A stretch of DNA of 64,000 bases from CAZTTH01 sp964615975. Lineage in GTDB: Bacteria > Verrucomicrobiota > Lentisphaeria > JABSQK01 > JAJFLO01. Location of the stretch: assembly GCA_964615975.1 (NCBI GenBank), contig CAZTTH010000011.1:1-64000 (forward strand). Direction: 5' to 3'. A program made the translations under genes and the position numbers. Shown piece by piece: positions 63,201-64,000 of this stretch. The notes below the pieces were generated by a model. That model saw only the letters and a program-made list of their open reading frames with translations. It made no database searches and was not told the DNA's origin. How positions within the stretch are numbered: position 1 is the stretch's first letter; every line of letters starts with the position of its first letter.

Positions 63201-64000
63201 GCCGCGATTGACAGTTCGACCGTGAGCGCGGTGGGAGCGTTGCTAGTTGAAGCGATCTCAGCAGGAGAGATTTACACCGTTGCCATTGGCTTCGCGGGCA
63301 GCGGGGCGGGCGGGGCAGGTGGTGGTGTGGCTTTGGCGGGCGCGGGTGCCGGGGCGATTAATACGGTAGTAAAAACAGTTAAAGCCGAGATTCGCGCCTC
63401 CAGTAACGTGACTACCACCGCCGGTGGTACAGTGACAGTTCATGCGCAGGATACTTCCAAGATTTTTGCGATTGCGGGCGCGGCAGCGGCTTCGGGAGCT
63501 GGTGGGGCGGGTGGCGGCGTATCCGGTCAGGCCGGCGCTTCGGTGGCAACGAACGCGATAACCAATACCATTCGCGCGGCAATTGATGGTTCAATGGTGA
63601 CCTCAGCCGGGGTGGTGATGGTGAATGCGGAATCGACGGCGGAAATGCTGGGAGTGGCGATCGGGTTCGCGGCGGGCGGTTCGGGTGGAGCGGGCGGTGG
63701 GGTGCAGATTTCAGCGGCAGGATCAGCGGTTGGCAGTGGAATCGGGAACACGGTACAGGCGTTGATTGTCGGCAGCATGGTGACGTCGTCAAGTACCGTG
63801 AGTGTCACGGCGACGGACAGCGCGAAAATCTTTGCCTTTGGCGGCGGCGCATCCGGTGGCGGTTCGGGCGGCGCCGGTGGCGGAGTCGCTGGCGCGGTAG
63901 GCGCGTCGGTGACAATCAATGCGATCACCAGTGTAGTGGAAGCCGCGATTGACAGTTCGACAGTGAGCGCGGTCGGTGCATTGATGGTTGAGGCGCTAGC
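51255..64000 (+). CDS. giant LEPR-type repetitive surface protein (3' end off window)
   Basis: My reading from ATG 51255 stays open to the window end: at least 4248 codons. The N-terminus has 'LFELESLEPRILLSAD', the LEPR-xLL motif found at the start of very large bacterial surface or secreted proteins; no classical signal peptide is seen. About 51700-54050 is beta-helix-like (filamentous-haemagglutinin style). 54080-57720 holds eleven 'TGQxVxY / IGGL / YYxIxVD / IKLA' repeats, with a twelfth at ~59280. From ~57870 onward come modules of pattern 'NTIVxxxxAxIxxSxV', which become glycine-rich after 59130. An adhesin or matrix role is inferred. Secretion and anchoring signals would be in the missing C-terminus. 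Confidence 0.85.
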   Translation, partial: MGSSQRHRLFELESLEPRILLSADGIAAGLGDTHLGNDNTDTTMIETMDWLSIPINQQGPKSLIYSDSNADLFSSLTDDPAISIIATPASLPDENIQSLAEPSPANSLDPIANNDEPELIAGVDYWFDLNEPDISVEENPVGGNPNGGNTSTSEMIDTLNSPNGPPALLPTVISATSFQPIIPADGGFYALEILPVNPGAIIGLGDGAAGELLGTQADLDQLDSYHSVTLGSGNGSHLVTVGANSASPVIIPTTLILNTGVDGAVNINSPLIGTGGLIINGSGHTTTIAANVTMTGDIIYNDSLIIVGDRTIEATGTLLSGANITIMNPGTITGNSDGTPDILTLKAPKGKVTLGGNFGGGGLLNLIIEAKEIEILGNVIISTRQTSGGDPLTAVSTANSGSISFKAEKKITLNSGAKLLSHVETGSTFTAGNITLTAEDRLDSLIANLNLLIPIDLSLTDATITLDAATLRGAYINLSVLADSKHAFNEDGGLKEDLLDFLGSIAIIGGFSFSEAKATLDIKSGSSIAGEIVYMRAHAVTEAKVTSISHYVGVAIGFSKPTARLTVASGVTITAAQDLSVISSVTGDMNVSAQQGLIGPSKSGETVNIVFAYGQTDMISTATIASGATLMAGNNLLISASMRKTTNTSTTAGAYEDGSLGAAITFSFATTTVEAVVNGVAIAGNKLTISADGLALRNDVAASSETGTGIGAKIAFAVKGAPASAVGAIKNKVKGSTPKTDAKSGSPTKLALSAAFAFAQHNVHVTTKVGDGARVGAQTGNVSITAVNIELPEMSANSSVNSDKLSAKNPSGNTKRNSVAAAISIGKFTNNVEASIGANAIVDAFGGLTLEAKARFPYEVQYFELFDKNFKLPELTDKLNANFGIQNGFFTSWTRSDASGTDTAVAGAINFLFLTNTSKTTIKSGAKINQDRVFGSGTLFDGATDAINLGAPHHLATGQAVTYKTNGTTPIPGLADGSIYYAFVVDANSIKLADSRVNALSGGARDLTGTGGNVAGQRLVVDGGTITVLAQSDVETVNLSGIFGLLFIGSNNAGKAGIGGAYLQVGYDNTTNALIDTGALVNGDSLAVRAITNTSNISMAVAGGSADKLAINGTFSVQHINNQTLARIDEGAVITTGTGVITIDRTQNDVPTETTGILGTLPTFAPELAIDDVNNTIELTRDHGYVTGQPLIYHNNGGSDIGGLVDGGTYYAIVEDANTIKLATTKSNALALIAIDLNPSVGTARVFPATAVTVDKDTITFANEHGFISGQAVKYQNGGGDSIGGLTTDAFYYVVVVDANKIKLATTFANAIAGSPVVINLTSTGTGNSQSLIPFLRPLGAAHVLETGFDPAANGAVSLGDDTIDFGSAHGLFTGQTVVYENGGGTDIGGLTDGSIYYVVKVDNRKFKLAATKANAIAATPVVIDLSGLGSGTGHSLSRIVPPFNPAVAVNTSTETINLGRPHSLATGQKIIYRVGDGSAIGGLADGGIYYIIKVDANSVKLASSPDDATAGNVIDLSSVGTGSRHKLVTFYELKPAPSGISNADIVSSDDTAFVTDLNLLVAADDHSFLVNAGGGFSKGSAVGIGITISVNTIVRDTRAIIGSDEKLLNDPEFSPASGINNNNTINLGYEHGFTTGQTVMYANGDGENVGGLNEATLYYVKVINAHEFQLARSLTEANETPASFFSIGAIDANRERINLGYTHNFQTGDPVVYSAGQQNGGASIGGLVDGQTYYIIVVDTQTVTLAASLEDALAYRSSTFDPAIAVDITNDTIFLGEDHGFEIGDAIIYSAGQQNGGANIGGLVDGQTYYIIPIDATSIALSIVEDDTEEATPISFATSAVLNDSIDTSFVHAWESGDAVIYFSSAGAAVQGLVNGGKYYVIEVDSTHVKLAATLADATAATPVAIALNAANAAEDGHVLRRDVRVNLTLTGTSGTAHNISHNFTVNLSVTGSGASHSLRLDLDPTTGDGQAHGIGVPFNVTTAVNPDTDTIDLGYTHRLTDGQAVVYSNGSNLSIGGLADSEIYYVIVINATRIQLASTKGEAIARSKHLNLITENTSGTHLIGAAFRPTPIVDGALDTINFGRAHNYESGQALVYHNGGGASIGGLVNGATYYAIVIDTTSIKLAASLGLATAATPTTLDINPATATGTSHKLSDPKDSNGSIRAGGKIRVAAKNDGNILAPSLAGALTNDTPTGANATAEKPTEAQQEPPKFGVAVSGSVAIQVVEEIAQAIVRNATITSGTALSLNANNDSRIQSFTGAVSISYTSKSPVGLAGAVSINTIRMTTEAFLDAATVSLTGNLNQVAKNDASILAVAASLAGSAPNKLSATTGGGGSLAGSVSLNTIVSSTLTYVRDSTVVSAVDATLVAEDLPSMNVVAGAAAVALGGKAGIGVSIAINSIVGFTQAYIDNSTINASDDVQLSARTTDEIQALTATLGITTGAKGLAAALSLSLNSIIVSTESYITKNSVIIADGVLRLSAHSGSTIIANGGGVGIAIGKSDDSSATGTVGFSIATNNLISTTRSYIDETTAAAASVDLSATARNQIVAVTIGGGVSGSKGTGGATAVSVAGSGSQNLIVSMVESYIVDSAVTTTLTTATVKLLAIDSSEIQADAGGVAIAAAFGDGGGTAVSVGGAAAINTIVNMVRSYVDTSTVIAAGHTSISFGSGSSAVVDVSGNTISFSDVHRLVTGQAVIYDAGSTPIGGLIDGHTYYIIKLDDDTIKLAESATDAMLGIAVDLTSTGSATVHDLLTAGIELIALADTVIDTLSIGGTLSASEGKGGGTSVAVAGSVSINVIVSIVEAAIKNSDETHNIQSNGGAISVTAMDDSGIHAAAGGGALAFAFGQGGGTSVSFGAAVAINEIVSITTAHIDGSQVTVSGPMTIAAVSAPDIVANAIGFAAGGSGGQGGGVQVSGAGSGAINGIVSTVKALIVDSVVVASGRVGLNADDRSLIQAFGGGASGGGAGGAGGGTAVAVGASITINNIVNTVEAAIDSSNVDAMGLIALHAQSKAEIVTAAIGFAGGGAGGSGGGVAVSVAGAGSINTVVKTIKAEIRNDSDVTTTIGSITLEALDDSSIITVAGAAAISGAGGAGGGTSVQVGASIATAAIANTVAAFITDSTVIATTGAVNLKAESTAEIITVAIGFGAGGSGGAGGGVQVAVSGSGIGNGIGNTIKAIIEGSEVTAGTTVTLTATDDSTIWAFGGGATAGGAGGAGGGTTVGVGASIAISAITNTVEAAIDDSTVTAATGVSLEATSTVEINTTTIGFAGGGAGGAGGGVAVSVAGAGSINSVTNTIKAEIRNDSTVTTPTGALSLYAKDDSSIITVAGALAASGAGGAGGGTSVQVGASVATAAIANTISALIADSTVTATTGAVTLMAESTADIITVAIGFGAGGSGGAGGGVQVAAAGSAVGSGIGNTIQAVIKGSEVTAGTMVTLTATNDSTIWSFGGGASAGGAGGAGGGVGVAVGASVAINAITNTVEAVIDSSTVNAESGITLKASSTAEINTTTIGFAGGGAGGAGGGVAVSAAGAGSINTVVNTIRAEIRTLSEVTTSTGMVTLQAEDNSSIITVAGAAAGSGAGGAGGGVAVQAGASVATAAIANTIQALITDSMVTATTGAVTLSADSTANILSVAIGFAAGGAGGAGGGVQISAAGSAVGNGIGNTVQALIKGSTVTSAGIVSVTATDNSKVFAFGGGASGGGAGGAGGGVAGAIGASVTINAITNTVEAAIDSSTVSSVGALLVEAISAGEIYTVAIGFAGSGAGGAGGGVALAGAGAGAINTIVKTVKAEIRASSNVTTTAGGTVTVHAQDTSKIFAIAGAAAASGAGGAGGGVSGQAGASVATNAITNTIRAAIDGSMVTSAGVVMVNAESTAEMLGVAIGFAAGGSGGAGGGVQISAAGSAVGSGIGNTVQALIVGSMVTSSSTVSVTATDSAKIFAFGGGASGGGSGGAGGGVAGAVGASVTINAITSVVEAAIDSSTVSAVGALLVEAISAGEIYTVAIGFAGSGAGGAGGGVALAGAGAGAINTVVKTVKAEIRASSNVTTTAGGTVTVHAQDTSKIFAIAGAAAASGAGGAGGGVSGQAGASVATNAITNTIRAAIDGSMVTSAGVVMVNAESTAEMLGVAIGFAAGGSGGAGGGVQISAAGSAVGSGIGNTVQALIVGSMVTSSSTVSVTATDSAKIFAFGGGASGGGSGGAGGGVAGAVGASVTINAITSVVEAAIDSSTVSAVGALMVEAL
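54080..57720 (+). repeat. array of eleven ~75-115-codon 'TGQxVxY' protein repeats
   Basis: Within the giant ORF, a unit recurs with this order: D-T-I-x-L/F, an invariant histidine, TGQ or SGQ, V-x-Y, a Gly/Asn loop, IGGL-x-D-G, YY-x-I, V-D-x-x-x-I-K-L-A and a trailing alanine. I count eleven here and one more near 59280-59460 between other modules. They diverge at DNA level, unlike the later 741-bp units, so this array is older. Hydrophobic alternation suggests beta-strands. Confidence 0.75.
59937..64000 (+). repeat. higher-order tandem repeat, exact 741-bp period
   Basis: The 'FGGGA..GGAGG' anchor codon falls at 60132, 60873, 61614, 62355, 63096 and 63837, each exactly 741 bp (247 codons) apart. 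Each unit contains four glycine-rich sub-modules of 65, 61, 64 and 57 codons, recognisable as AFGGGA, IGFAGGG, VAGAAA and IGFGAGG starts. Each is followed by a 'GASxxINxIxNTVxAxIxxStV' half. 62631-63220 and 63372-63961 are identical over 590 bp. The array continues past the window. Confidence 0.85.

Noticed and set aside
62671..63928. Two identical pairs of - strand frames 741 bp apart
   Set aside because: They only reflect the 590-bp perfect repeat in the giant gene and carry no independent coding signal.
1..64000. tRNA, rRNA, prophage or insertion sequences
   Set aside because: I scanned intergenic regions for cloverleaf-like, rRNA-like and transposase-like sequences and saw none I could support.

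Overview
The window is a 64 kb piece of a bacterial chromosome of roughly even base composition, from a diderm (Gram-negative-type) organism. It carries lipid A genes (lpxA, lpxK), a meso-diaminopimelate-type murE, a division/cell-wall cluster starting with mraZ, and periplasmic Cu/Zn superoxide dismutase. Several features suggest the PVC superphylum (Lentisphaerota/Verrucomicrobiota-like): the style of the ECF sigma factor, the RpiB-GlyA fusion, a topoisomerase I with a non-standard tail, and an enormous 'LEPR'-type surface protein. That placement is inference. A run of 100 N at 31856-31955 marks a scaffold gap, so this is a draft or metagenomic assembly.

Layout. 1-6450 holds surface-polysaccharide type genes (RmlD-like reductase, polytopic TPR membrane protein, GT4 glycosyltransferase, FkbM methyltransferase), with a decayed gene-poor stretch at 783-2161. 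6555-15184 holds an MTA/SAH deaminase on + and, on -, a five-gene run: large secreted protein, low-molecular-weight phosphatase, RpiB-GlyA fusion, ndk, lpxK. 15478-21200 is a + run of aroB, dprA, topA and lpxA ending at a strong terminator. A - pair (def, ECF sigma) is divergent from uvrA. A palindrome-rich intergenic region (25701-26387) precedes an extended adenylate-kinase-like gene on -. 27887-34400 holds a 58-aa conserved-looking protein, lplA behind a structured leader, a PduO-type adenosyltransferase, murB, a truncated epimerase, the gap, and leuS lacking its 5' end. 34552-43027 holds ymdB-nrdR, an FHA-GAF histidine kinase, then mraZ-rsmH-ftsL-ftsI-murE. sodC and an OleB-like hydrolase follow.

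The most distinctive system is at 44903-50812 on the - strand: a free HPt protein, an ammonium transporter fused to a PAS histidine kinase with three receivers, a receiver-adenylate cyclase, and a receiver with a Cys4 tail. Read together, these could form a phosphorelay linking ammonium sensing or transport to cAMP; that role is inferred from domain order and gene overlap.

From 51255 to the window end runs one open reading frame of at least 4248 codons. It begins with the LEPR-xLL motif of giant surface proteins. It contains twelve copies of a 'TGQxVxY...GGL...YY' repeat and then glycine-rich modules organised as an exact 741-bp higher-order tandem repeat. The last two units share 590 bp of perfect identity. 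No tRNA, rRNA, CRISPR array, prophage or transposase was recognised.
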